64,000 nucleotides of DNA from Caulobacter sp. 602-1 (lineage in GTDB: Bacteria; Pseudomonadota; Alphaproteobacteria; Caulobacterales; Caulobacteraceae), in assembly GCF_003931565.1 (NCBI RefSeq), contig NZ_RRYI01000003.1:558001-622000 (forward strand). The letters run 5' to 3'. Positions 15,567 to 25,100 of the stretch are shown here, piece by piece. The notes beneath the pieces were generated by a model. That model saw only the letters and a program-made list of their open reading frames with translations. It made no database searches and had not been told where the DNA came from. The first letter of the stretch is position 1, and the number at the start of each line of letters is the position of its first letter. A program made the translations under genes and the position numbers.

Positions 15567-16802
15567 ATGGCCGCGCTGACCGTCTTCTATTCCTGGCAAA
15601 GTGACCGGCCGTCAAAGGTCTGCCGTGACTTCATTTCACGGGCGTTGGACGACGCCGTTGCCCGTCTCTCGGTGCGGCGCGGCTTCGAAATCAAGGTTGA
15701 TTCTGACACGCGCGGGGTGCCCGGCACGCCGCCGGTCAATCAGACCATCCTCGACAAGATTGAAGCCTGCGACATCTTTCTCGCTGACATGACGTTCGTC
15801 GCGGTTACAGACGGTGGCAAACGTACGCCCAATCCCAACGTCATGGCGGAATACGGTTACGCTTTGAAGGGCAAGGGGACGAAGCGGATTATCCTGGCGA
15901 TGAATACGGCGTTTGGGCCGGCCGCTGAATTGCCGTTCGACCTCCACCATTTGCGACACCCCGCTGGGTATGCTGTCGACGACGTCATGGCCGACGGCGC
16001 CCGTCGCGATACTCGGGCGCGCTTCAGCGCTCAGCTTGAGCTGGCGATTGAAGTGGTGGTCGACGACATCATGGCTTCTCCACCAGAACCGTCGGTCGAT
16101 GTTAAGGCCCGGCTTTGGCAACTCGCTATCGAGACCCAAAACGCCAGGATCGCGAATAGACCACCTGTCATCGTTTCCCAGCCTTCAGCGACCGTCTATC
16201 TCGTTCCAGCGGCGGCACTCGAGGGACCGCGCCTTGACCTCAAGGCTGTGGCGTTGGCTCGCCGACTCTTGATCCCAGACATCCAGGCGCGGGCGATTGA
16301 GGGACAAGATCACACCCAGTGGTGGGCGCATGCGCCGACGCGGGTTGTAGGCAACGCACCCAATCAGGAGGCGAAGTGGTGTTCGCGGCTGCTTCGTCCG
16401 GGTGTTGTCGAAACGGTGTTCACCATCGGCGAACGTATCGATGACGATCCCGATATAGGCGTCGAAGGACTACAACTTGAAGCGATGCTCGTGGCCTCCG
16501 TTGACCGTGGCCTAGAGCTGCTGGAGACAGTTGGACTAAACGGTCCGACCCTGGTGGCTATCGCCCTCTATGACTTGATGGACGTCGATCTCTACGGCGG
16601 GCGTGGGCGTGGACGTATTCGACTGCCGAGTTTGGGCCTCACTCCGGTGTTGGTGCCGACCGGAGAACGGCGGGCGGGCAATAGCCTTCATCATGCTTTC
16701 GATGAGTTGTGGCTGGCCTCCGGTCGGGCGGATGGATCCCCATCCTTCCCGGGGTCGGGGGCTTGGGCTGGCTATGGCGGCGGCCCGGCCTACGTTGTCT
16801 AG
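15567..16802 (+). CDS. TIR-like domain protein, probable defence effector (411 aa)
   Basis: Residues 4-150 contain 'FYSWQSDRPSK', 'GVPGTPPVNQTILDKIEACD', 'IFLADMTFV', 'PNPNVMAEYGYALKGKG' and 'RIILAMNTAFG', a pattern I associate with TIR-like/nucleotide-processing domains of bacterial immunity proteins. The conserved E-Y-G segment (near residue 95) is in the position of the catalytic Glu of TIR NADases. The C-terminal 250 residues are not recognised and may be a sensor. It heads a series of defence genes, and its neighbour is an ADP-ribosyltransferase-like gene read convergently. A deoxyribosyltransferase-like fold is the main alternative. Confidence 0.65.
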   Translation: MAALTVFYSWQSDRPSKVCRDFISRALDDAVARLSVRRGFEIKVDSDTRGVPGTPPVNQTILDKIEACDIFLADMTFVAVTDGGKRTPNPNVMAEYGYALKGKGTKRIILAMNTAFGPAAELPFDLHHLRHPAGYAVDDVMADGARRDTRARFSAQLELAIEVVVDDIMASPPEPSVDVKARLWQLAIETQNARIANRPPVIVSQPSATVYLVPAAALEGPRLDLKAVALARRLLIPDIQARAIEGQDHTQWWAHAPTRVVGNAPNQEAKWCSRLLRPGVVETVFTIGERIDDDPDIGVEGLQLEAMLVASVDRGLELLETVGLNGPTLVAIALYDLMDVDLYGGRGRGRIRLPSLGLTPVLVPTGERRAGNSLHHAFDELWLASGRADGSPSFPGSGAWAGYGGGPAYVV

Positions 16803-16816
16803 CGCATCCAATGAAC

Positions 16817-17458
16817 TCACCGCGGCCGGTCCAGACGAAACTCAACGTGGGGCACCTCGACTCGCCACACGTTCGGCACGTATGCGATGAACTCGTCGTC
16901 GTAGTGATTGAGGCGGCAGTAGATATCTTCGGCCGATACCGTCGCTGCATAGACCGCGCAATCGGCGAGGTCGTTGTAGGCCGCATGCTTGGCGGCATAC
17001 CAGATCGCTTTGTCCAGCGACGAGGTCCAAGATAGTCCGGGGGTGTGCGAAGGTCCTGCACAGCCACGGAAGAGGCTATATCGGTGCTGACGGACTAGGC
17101 CTTGGTTCACCGGCCTGAGCGCATGTAACCGCTGGCGATCACAGGCATCGAAAATGGCCTTGATTGTCGCCAGCCCATGTCCATCAAAATGGGACGCGTG
17201 GACATAGGCGTCGAGCCAAGCCTCTTCCAGCACGCCCCATGCGGCAAGGCTCCGATAGTTGCGAATGATGAAGCTCAATCCGGCCGACGGAATGTAGCCG
17301 TAGAAGTTCTCAAGGCGGGCGATTGCGGCTCTTACCGCCGCAGAGTCCTCCACCGAAAGCCCGGAAAAATCCAACTGCTCGAAATCGAAGGCGGCCCCAC
17401 GTTCAAGAGCGACCCGCTTAGCCTCTGCATTCACGCCGTTAGCGTTTGTCATCTTCAT
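16817..17458 (-). CDS. putative ADP-ribosyltransferase-like protein (213 aa)
   Basis: The C-terminal half has 'SLFRGCAG', 'GLSWTSSLDKAIWYAAKH' and, later, 'YDDEFIAYV', an R...S-x-S...E arrangement compatible with an ADP-ribosyltransferase fold. The N-terminal half is helical with no recognised domain. It is convergent with the TIR-like gene (14 bp apart) and divergent from the Lamassu-type operon (43 bp apart). Assignment rests on weak motif resemblance only. Confidence 0.45.
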   Translation of the reverse strand: MKMTNANGVNAEAKRVALERGAAFDFEQLDFSGLSVEDSAAVRAAIARLENFYGYIPSAGLSFIIRNYRSLAAWGVLEEAWLDAYVHASHFDGHGLATIKAIFDACDRQRLHALRPVNQGLVRQHRYSLFRGCAGPSHTPGLSWTSSLDKAIWYAAKHAAYNDLADCAVYAATVSAEDIYCRLNHYDDEFIAYVPNVWRVEVPHVEFRLDRPR

Positions 17459-17501
17459 CCTTATTGCTAAGGTTGCGATCCAGGGTGAGCGAGGCGAGCA
17501 A

Positions 17502-18677
17502 TTGACGTTAGCAGAGCTACTGATCAGTGAGCCTCAACGCGAGAAGGGCGGCGAGACCGCGAACGAGCGGTATGACTACCAAGCATTGTGGGGCTTGGCG
17601 CTGATATTCAAACACCATGCAAGCGGGCAGGATTACGCCCTGGCGTTCGAGTTTCACGACGACATTCTCCAAATGAATAGCTCGTCTGACCCAACGCTCG
17701 TGAAATTCTACCAGGTGAAGACAAAAGACAAAGGTCATTGGACGCTGACCGATTTGACCTACCGAAAGCTGAAAAAACCTCCGGCAAATACCGATGGGGG
17801 TGACGCCGTTGAGGTTAAGCCCGTCGTTGATAACTCAGCACCGAAGGAACGGCTTCCCTCGTTTATCGGGCGGCTCTTCGCCAACTACCTAGCGTTTCCG
17901 GATCATACGGAAAGCCTTCACTTTGCTTCCAACTTACCTTGCGAGTTTATCTCCGAGACGACGGAGGAATGCACCTTCAGCGAATGCGAGCCCAAAACTT
18001 TTGCTAAGTTTCTGAAGAAGCTCCAGTCGGAACATCCGGAAGCGACGGAAGAGAACGCAAAGATAATTCACTACACCAGGGCCGACCTAAGCCTCCACGA
18101 CGCTTCCACTCACCTCAAAGGGAAGCTAAATGAATTTGTCACCGAGCATATTGGATCGGTAATGTACAATCCAGATGCATTGTACACGACTGTCGTTGAG
18201 GAATGCAGGTCGAAATCCAAGTATGTCGGAGCAATTCCGAACTTCGGCGAACTGATTAGGCGAAAGTCTATCACGAGGTCACATGTCGAAGGCTGGCTGG
18301 ATACGGTTCGCAGCGCGCGCGCCGTCCCAGCTTGGGAGGCCGTCTCCGCAGGATTGGCCTTGGATGGGCTGGAGCTGGCTAAGTGGAGCCGCCTGTGGGC
18401 GAAATATAGGGCGTCGGCGCTGGACCCAGGAAATGAAGGTGTGAGCCGAATAAGAGCCCGCATTCGCTCGGAAATTCTCGCGCTTTCCTCGGAAAAATTG
18501 GCGATGATGGATCTTGTATCCGAAATATCAAAGCGAACTATTAGTTTTGCTCTGTCTAACATGTCGCCAATGGACGAGTCTACATTGAAGGTGATGGCGC
18601 TATACGAGGTTTATGCCTATGACCCGGCAGGAGATGTACAAGAAGTTGATCCGCAGCCTAAGGACTCGCAGGCATGA
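17502..18677 (+). CDS. lmuA: Lamassu LmuA-like effector, DUF4297 nuclease (391 aa, TTG start)
   Basis: The N-terminal 170 residues match DUF4297/Cap4-type nucleases: 'REKGGETANERYDYQ' near residue 13, 'FEFHDD' (E50, D53, D54) and 'FYQVKTKDKGHW' (Q71, K73), which supply the PD-(D/E)xK-like active site. The C-terminal part is helical. The gene overlaps the SMC-like gene by ATGA. DUF4297 plus SMC is the arrangement of Lamassu anti-phage systems, in which the SMC partner senses DNA structures and releases the nuclease. Start codon TTG at 17502. Confidence 0.7.
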   Translation: MTLAELLISEPQREKGGETANERYDYQALWGLALIFKHHASGQDYALAFEFHDDILQMNSSSDPTLVKFYQVKTKDKGHWTLTDLTYRKLKKPPANTDGGDAVEVKPVVDNSAPKERLPSFIGRLFANYLAFPDHTESLHFASNLPCEFISETTEECTFSECEPKTFAKFLKKLQSEHPEATEENAKIIHYTRADLSLHDASTHLKGKLNEFVTEHIGSVMYNPDALYTTVVEECRSKSKYVGAIPNFGELIRRKSITRSHVEGWLDTVRSARAVPAWEAVSAGLALDGLELAKWSRLWAKYRASALDPGNEGVSRIRARIRSEILALSSEKLAMMDLVSEISKRTISFALSNMSPMDESTLKVMALYEVYAYDPAGDVQEVDPQPKDSQA

Positions 18678-20362
18678 AAAACTTGCGCTTGCAAAAATTG
18701 CATCTTCTCTCTCGGATCGAGAAATCAGCCAGAACGGAAGCGTTCGACAGTCGAATGACAGTGGTTCTGGGGGAGAATGACACAGGCAAGTCGTGCCTGA
18801 TAAAGTCAATCTATGCCGCTTTTGGAGCGGACGCCTACAAAGTAAACCCCAGCTGGCAGGCCGCTCAGGCCGACCTGATGGTCGAATTTACGGTCAACGG
18901 CGCACCATACAAAATGGTTCGCACCGGCTCTATGTTTGGCCTCTTCGACGGTGACGACGAACTTGTTTGGCAAACATCAGGGATTACGTCTGGGGTCGCG
19001 ACTCATGTCGCAGAGCTTCTCGGCTTCAAGCTGCAACTTCAAAATCGCCAGAACGAACTTCAAGTCCCTCCGCCCGCGTTTTGCTTCCTGCCCTTCTACG
19101 CCGATCAAGATGTGAGCTGGAACTCATCTTGGAGTGGGTTCGCCGGTCTTAAGATGTTCGATAAATACAAGCCTGACGCCGTTTATTTTCATACAGGCTT
19201 GCGACCAAATGAATACTACGCGGCCAAAGCCGAAAAGCTATCCGCGCAAAAGGTGCGGGAAGAGCATAGGACTGAGAGAAGGGCATTAGATCGAGCCACA
19301 AAGCGGCTACGGGCTGGTCGCCTTAATATCAAATTTGACCTGGCCCCGGAGGCATTTGGCGACAGGATTGAGAGTCTTGTTGATCAATGCCGCGCCTTGC
19401 AGGCCGATCAGGAAAAAATACAACGATCTTTGACGGACTTGCACACTAAGCGGGCCTTGCTTCTTGAGCAGGTGGCAGTTGTCAGCGGCGCCGCAGATGA
19501 CCTTGCGAGCGACTTCACCTACATGCGCGCAATCCCTGATGCGGACCTGATATGCCCAACCTGCGGAACGCACCATGACAATGACTTTGCGAACAAATTC
19601 GGCCTGATCGGGGACCTTGATTCTTGCCGGATGTTTTTGATCGAAGCGCGCAGCGAGCTTGCGCAGATCGATGAGAAGATTGGAGCCGAGAAGCTAAAGT
19701 TCGGCGAGTTCGAGGGGCAGGTCGCCTCGATCAATGCCATTCTGGATGAGCAACGCGGCGAGATTAAGCTGCGCGATATTATCCAAGGGGAGAGCGAGAG
19801 GCTTGTCGATGTCGCACTAGACGGAGAGGCGAAGTCCATAGACGGCTCCATCGGTGAGCAGGATCGCCTAATTGACGAGGCCTCTCTCACCATGTCGTCT
19901 TTCGAGGACAAATCTTTCCAAAAGAAAGTTAAGCTCGATTACCTTACGTTTATGAAGAAATTCGTATTCGATCTAAACGTTCCCGGCCTTAACGAAGCGA
20001 ATTACAAAAAGATAGATTGCAGCATTAGTGAAACCGGGAGCGACCTTCCAAGAGCGCTCTTAGCGTACTACTACGCCATATTTCACACCATGCGAAAGCA
20101 CTCAACCTCTATAATGTGCCCAATCGTTATTGATTCACCTGTTCAGCAAGATCAGGACCCCGATAATGCTGCTCGAATGATTCAGTTCGCGCTCAACAAT
20201 GTCCCTGACGATATGCAGTTAATTCTTGGAACCGTTCAACTACATGGCGTCGACTATAAGGGGCACAGGATTGAAACTAAAGACGATCATGCATTGCTCG
20301 ATAAGACGCAATTCAACACTGCCTCGGAATTGTTTGAGCCATTCTATCGAAAGCTATTCTGA
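18674..20362 (+). CDS. lmuB: Lamassu LmuB-like SMC ATPase (562 aa)
   Basis: Walker A is 'GENDTGKS' (33-40). Coiled-coil arms flank a zinc-hook-like 'CPTCG' (C294, C297), and the C-terminal lobe has 'IVIDSPVQQDQDP' (about 486-498) as Walker B/D-loop. It is short for an SMC/Rad50 protein, as Lamassu SMC proteins can be. The start overlaps the nuclease stop (ATGA 18674-18677), which indicates fixed stoichiometry. Codon usage is less G+C-biased than in the chromosomal genes of the window. A generic RecF/Rad50-like ATPase is the fallback call. Confidence 0.7.
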   Translation: MKNLRLQKLHLLSRIEKSARTEAFDSRMTVVLGENDTGKSCLIKSIYAAFGADAYKVNPSWQAAQADLMVEFTVNGAPYKMVRTGSMFGLFDGDDELVWQTSGITSGVATHVAELLGFKLQLQNRQNELQVPPPAFCFLPFYADQDVSWNSSWSGFAGLKMFDKYKPDAVYFHTGLRPNEYYAAKAEKLSAQKVREEHRTERRALDRATKRLRAGRLNIKFDLAPEAFGDRIESLVDQCRALQADQEKIQRSLTDLHTKRALLLEQVAVVSGAADDLASDFTYMRAIPDADLICPTCGTHHDNDFANKFGLIGDLDSCRMFLIEARSELAQIDEKIGAEKLKFGEFEGQVASINAILDEQRGEIKLRDIIQGESERLVDVALDGEAKSIDGSIGEQDRLIDEASLTMSSFEDKSFQKKVKLDYLTFMKKFVFDLNVPGLNEANYKKIDCSISETGSDLPRALLAYYYAIFHTMRKHSTSIMCPIVIDSPVQQDQDPDNAARMIQFALNNVPDDMQLILGTVQLHGVDYKGHRIETKDDHALLDKTQFNTASELFEPFYRKLF

Positions 20363-20401
20363 TACGGTGATTTAGGTCGAGGATATTTCGGAGTTTCAGA
20401 A

Positions 20402-21889
20402 ATGTTGAAGGCCAGCAAGGGGGAAATAGAAGAGGTTCGCGAATATTTCGAGTGGCAAGCGCCAGATTTGGAAGTGACCTTCATGCAGAAGGTCTATTCA
20501 GAATCCGTTATAAACACCCGCCACGATGTTTGGGATATACATACCAATAAAGATCGTTGGTGGGTCATCACGGGCGGAACGAACCTTTACTCTCAGGAGC
20601 AATTTCCAAATATGGATCTTGCCCTAACCTTCCATATTGGCCTAATCCTCCGCATCCCGCGTACGGAGAGGCAGCAAGTAGACGATCTACGCGTTTTGCC
20701 GTTCGGTTCCGTCTTCGAGAAGATGGAGGAATCCAACACCGCCCTAGCGCAGGCGCAAAACCTCTCAGACTATCAGGCTGTTGGCGTTCGCTGCCGCGAG
20801 GCTTTGCTCGAATTGGTTGGTATCGCGCAGGACGCAGCAATGTGGACTGAAGCGCCGCCCCAGCGCGCCAACTACCGCGCATGGACAGAGATCATCTGCA
20901 ACAGCCTCCTGCCTGGTGAGTCCAACAAGGAGCGTCGCGGGGTTCTCAAGAGCGCCCTTGAGTCCGCATGGACGTTCTCAAACTGGCTGACACATTCAAA
21001 GTCAGCGACTTGGGTTGACGCAGAAACGGCCCAGTCGTTGATCCAGCATGCGGTCGGCATGGCCACATCATTGATCGTTCGCGAACTGCGCGGCGTACCG
21101 AACGAATGCCCTAGCTGCAGTTCGCCTCATCTCGAGCCCGAGCAGGGCGAGAACACTGAAGCCCCTGGTGTCTTGTGGGAGCGTCCCCGATGCGCCGACT
21201 GCGGATGGGCCGGGAGGCCCGTGCCAATACTCGAACTTGAAGACGGGCGTACCATCATCACACGTGAAGGCGAAGAAACCGACGAGTGCAGCATAATGAC
21301 GGTGCCGTTACGCACGATTGTGAAGCCGGGAAATCCCATGATCGAGCCGCTAAAAGACACGGAGGTCGGCGCTCCAGAGCACGTCGTGTATTTTGCCTAC
21401 GGCTCAAATATGTCGACCGCCAGGCTGCGTGAGCGCATGCCGAGTTGCGAGGCGATTGGCACCGCTACCTTGCCGGGTCATGCACTCCGTTTCCACAAGC
21501 GTAGCGTGGACAAGTCCGGGAAGTGCAACGCATTTTCTACAGGTGACGGGGATAGCGTGATCGGCGTTCTTTTCAGTTTCGATCCTGTCGAGCGTGCCGA
21601 GCTAGATAAGGCCGAGGGCGTCGGAAACGGATACGAACACGCGACAGTCACGGTCATCAACAGCGAGGGTCGCCGACGGAAAGTACTCACCTACTTAGCT
21701 ACCCCCGACTACATCGACGACAGTCTGAAGCCGTACAGCTGGTATAAGGAGTTTGTTCTCGCCGGTGGCGTAGAGCACGGCCTGCCGCTGGAGTATATTG
21801 CCGAATACATTCAATCGGTTGAGGCGATCGAAGACCCAGACAGCACCCGTGACCTGAAGCAGCGGGCCACGCTTCGGGATTCCAAGTAG
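20402..21889 (+). CDS. fusion: unknown N-domain, zinc ribbon and gamma-glutamylcyclotransferase (495 aa)
   Basis: The C-terminal 165 residues are a gamma-glutamylcyclotransferase-like fold: 'VYFAYGSNMS' (about 329-338), 'DKAEGVGNGYEH' and 'YLATPDY'. A zinc ribbon (CPSC near residue 240, CADCG about 30 residues later) precedes it. The first 230 residues are unrecognised and helical ('YQAVGVRCREALLELVGIAQDAA'). It lies 39 bp after the SMC-like gene on the same strand, so it is probably co-transcribed as a third component or an accessory defence protein. Confidence 0.65.
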   Translation: MLKASKGEIEEVREYFEWQAPDLEVTFMQKVYSESVINTRHDVWDIHTNKDRWWVITGGTNLYSQEQFPNMDLALTFHIGLILRIPRTERQQVDDLRVLPFGSVFEKMEESNTALAQAQNLSDYQAVGVRCREALLELVGIAQDAAMWTEAPPQRANYRAWTEIICNSLLPGESNKERRGVLKSALESAWTFSNWLTHSKSATWVDAETAQSLIQHAVGMATSLIVRELRGVPNECPSCSSPHLEPEQGENTEAPGVLWERPRCADCGWAGRPVPILELEDGRTIITREGEETDECSIMTVPLRTIVKPGNPMIEPLKDTEVGAPEHVVYFAYGSNMSTARLRERMPSCEAIGTATLPGHALRFHKRSVDKSGKCNAFSTGDGDSVIGVLFSFDPVERAELDKAEGVGNGYEHATVTVINSEGRRRKVLTYLATPDYIDDSLKPYSWYKEFVLAGGVEHGLPLEYIAEYIQSVEAIEDPDSTRDLKQRATLRDSK

Positions 21890-21918
21890 GCGCTGTGCTG
21901 CCTATACCGCGACCGTGA

Positions 21919-22013
21919 GCAATTGTCGGTTTCGGGTGACACCCGCCCGTGAGCCGGGACCCCGACTAAGTCCCGGGGCTCAAGGGCGGGTGTCATCCGG
22001 GAACAACAATTCC
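21919..22013. terminator. very long imperfect hairpin between convergent genes
   Basis: The centre has TGACACCCGCCC (21937-21948) pairing with GGGCGGGTGTCA (21984-21995), then inner pairs TGAGCC/GGCTCA and GGGAC/GTCCC. The arms extend outward imperfectly to the CAATTGT/ACAATT ends. It lies between the cyclotransferase fusion and the convergent KAP gene. It could be a strong bidirectional terminator or a small inverted-repeat element. Confidence 0.65.
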
Positions 22014-22186
22014 TGGCCGTTTCCATCTAGAGACGGGTGTGTTCGTTTGACGTTCTCGCCATCGCCGATCTTGTACGGCTGCCGCAGGCAAAAAGACTGC
22101 AATGAATTCAAGCGCCACTTGCCTTGTCGAAATAAGCCATAGCGGCGAGCGCGCCGACCGGCGCTACGGCTGGAGCGTCGGCGAAG

Positions 22187-25100
22187 TTAAAGGGGCAATT
22201 CAAAAGCGACGCCTTCCTGGCTGCGCAGTCGCTCAACCATCTCAATCAACGGTGCCCGTGGTCCGGGTGACGCTGCATCTATCCAACGGGCAATCGTCTC
22301 CCGCCGTTGGTTGATCCAGTTTCGGCCCTCGTCCAACACGACCAAACGGTGCAGTATCTTCGAAACGAACTCGTCCGCGTCCGATGGGAAGTTGAAGGTC
22401 GAGAGTAGCGCATCGCTTCCGAGGCTAAAGAGCTCCGCATAATGTTCGGCGTTTGAGGCGGTAAGAACCGCAGCTTTTAGCGCCTCAAGCGCAGCCGTGC
22501 GCTCTGGCGTGGGAAGACGGGCCACAATTTCAAACCAGCGCATGCGCTGGACACTCTCACTGCTATCGATCACTTGGCCTACGAACGCGTGCAATGCATC
22601 AACCATTGCCGGCGGCACTACAGCTGTATCGGAATAGCTGAGCAATTCATACGCCGGTGAATCCGACAGCAGGCCGTGCTGCCACCCCTCCTTGGAAACA
22701 GCATTCAGCCGCTCCTGAATTTGCTCAGCGATACTGGCGCGCTTTATCGTCGCCGCTGCGTCTTGGCCCCGAAACGCGATCAATTGTCGCGCAACTGCTG
22801 TGAACTCTGTGTCTCCACGTTTCGCAAAGGCTTCGTAGAACCCGTCGACCACAGCCAAGCGGTTCCAGAAAAGTGGCCGCACATTTTCCTCGATTAAATT
22901 TTCGTATTCGAGACGATTGTCGAAGAACTCATCGAGATCCGCTGCCTCTAGCGAAGAGGACTCGAGCCATGCTGTAAATACCGCCCGTATTAGCTCAATC
23001 TCTTGCGGACGCTGTTGTTGCCGGAGACGAAAATTGCTCGGGCGCACACCTTTGCGACTTGCCAGAAGCTTCGCAACGTCAAGGCCAAGCTCTGGGCGCT
23101 CGATAAGTACCTGCGACCAAGTCATCCCTGGCAACGGCATGCCCAGCACGAACGCGGCGGCCAAGCCGACTACAAACCCCTCAAGCTCGCCCTCGGCGTA
23201 CATCCGCTCCTGCGCACGCTGAAGCGTACCGGTACTGCCAAGCGGGATCAAAGTATCTAGAAATGGATTTCCAGAGGCCTGGTCGAGAACCCACAGGGCT
23301 CGAAGCGAGCGAGCAATCCACCAGCCATTGCCGCTATGAGCTGCCTCGGAAACGGCCTCAAGGACGGGGGTCCAGTTAAAATCGGTTTCCGTATGCCGGA
23401 AAAGAGCTTCTATCGCACGTGCCGGATCTAGAGCATCGAGCTCGTTATTTGAAATTTGCGCCGACAACACCGACACGAGGGCAGAGGGCGACTCCCTAGT
23501 GTTGAGCCAACCTTTCAAGAGGCCGGCGTCGTCATTCATGATCAGGTCAAGGAATACGTAGATGCTCGGCGCGCTGATAGGTGTGGGCGACAGGCCGAGG
23601 GCATCCGACGTCTGGCGCAGCAGCCCGATGGTTTCGGCGAAGGCCCGCGTCTGTCCTTGCACGACCGCCGGGGCGAGTAACGATAGGGCGGCCGCTAGTT
23701 CTGCAATCAGAACTCTCTGTTCCGACGGGTTGGCCGCGTTTAAGGCCGCACCCAACCCTTCAACATTCAACGGATGAACCGCCACGGCACCGGCGAGCGC
23801 ACGGTGGATATAGCGCCACGCCGCTTGGTGTGGAGAAACTTTCGATCGGATCGCAAGGGTCGATACCAAGCGCGCTGCGCGCTGGGGATCTAGCCCGTCA
23901 GGACCGGCACCAGGCGTTTGGAGAACGTTGAGCAGATAGCGCTCAAATCCGGGGCGCCCGGAAAGAGTTTGAAAAGAGACCGTGTCAACGGTGCGGATCG
24001 CTGCTCTAATGGGTTCTTCCATGAACAGCTCTTGCGCGTCTGCTTTAGAGACTCCGTAGTAGAGGGCGGCGACGCCGCGTCTCCAATCCTCGTCGTATGG
24101 TTCCACCAGCGCGCCGCGCGCATCCGCCAACACCATGTTGAAGTCGGGGGTGCTTTCTACATTGGCCAGTACAAACCAAGCGATCGTTTCGAGCGGAACC
24201 TCTAAACCTCGGGCCTGCACCCAGAGGGCGGCGATCGCGTTTACGAAAACGTTCATCTCACGCGGGGCTAGACGTGGGGTTAGCCCTGGCGACAGAGTCT
24301 TTTTACGCGCGAACGCCTCATAGAGAGCTGGAATCGTGTCGCGCCATTCACTTTTGAACTGCTTCCCGAAGACCTCCCGCAACCGGTGACGAAGATAGGC
24401 ATGCCATTTGGAGAGCACCGGCGGGGGCACATAGAACACAAGGTCGAAGGTCTTGTCAGCGAAAGCTTGAGCGTTGGAGGAACGTGACGCTGGAGCTATT
24501 TGCAACAGCGTATCGCCGATAGACGCCGGCGCTGAATCCTTCATGCCGCTGAGGCGATCCAAAGCGCTCGCATCGACCGGAACCAGAATCGTGGGGAGTC
24601 GGTCGCGTGTCAGAGGCCTGCCGGAATAGTCTGCTCCGAGGAAAAAGCTGCGCACAGTGGACCAAAGCGCGAGCCGATCGGCATCGGGAACGCGGTCGAG
24701 GTTGTCGATGACAATTAATAGTCGCCGCTGATCGGCTTGAACCGCCGCTGCGATTTTTCGGAACATATCCTGGAACTGAGGTGTAGAAGGCTCCGAGCTT
24801 TTTGTCTTCTGCTCGTGCTTAAATTCGGCGGGCTTGTTGGCAAATACCGCGAGTATCGATTGCTTCGCCAGCGTCCCTCGATGCTTCAGCCAGAACTGTG
24901 CAGAATTTTTGCCGAACATGGGGGCGGATTTATCCGACCATGGCCTCCAAGCAGCGTAGAGGATTGCCGCCATAACTGCGGGGCCAAGTGCAAGAAGCCA
25001 CCCTATCCAAAACATGGTCGCTGCCGCAGGGTCGCGTTGGCTCTCAAGCGAGAGCATACCATCTCCGAGCAGCTTCACTCCGAGCGGGACGAGAAACAGC

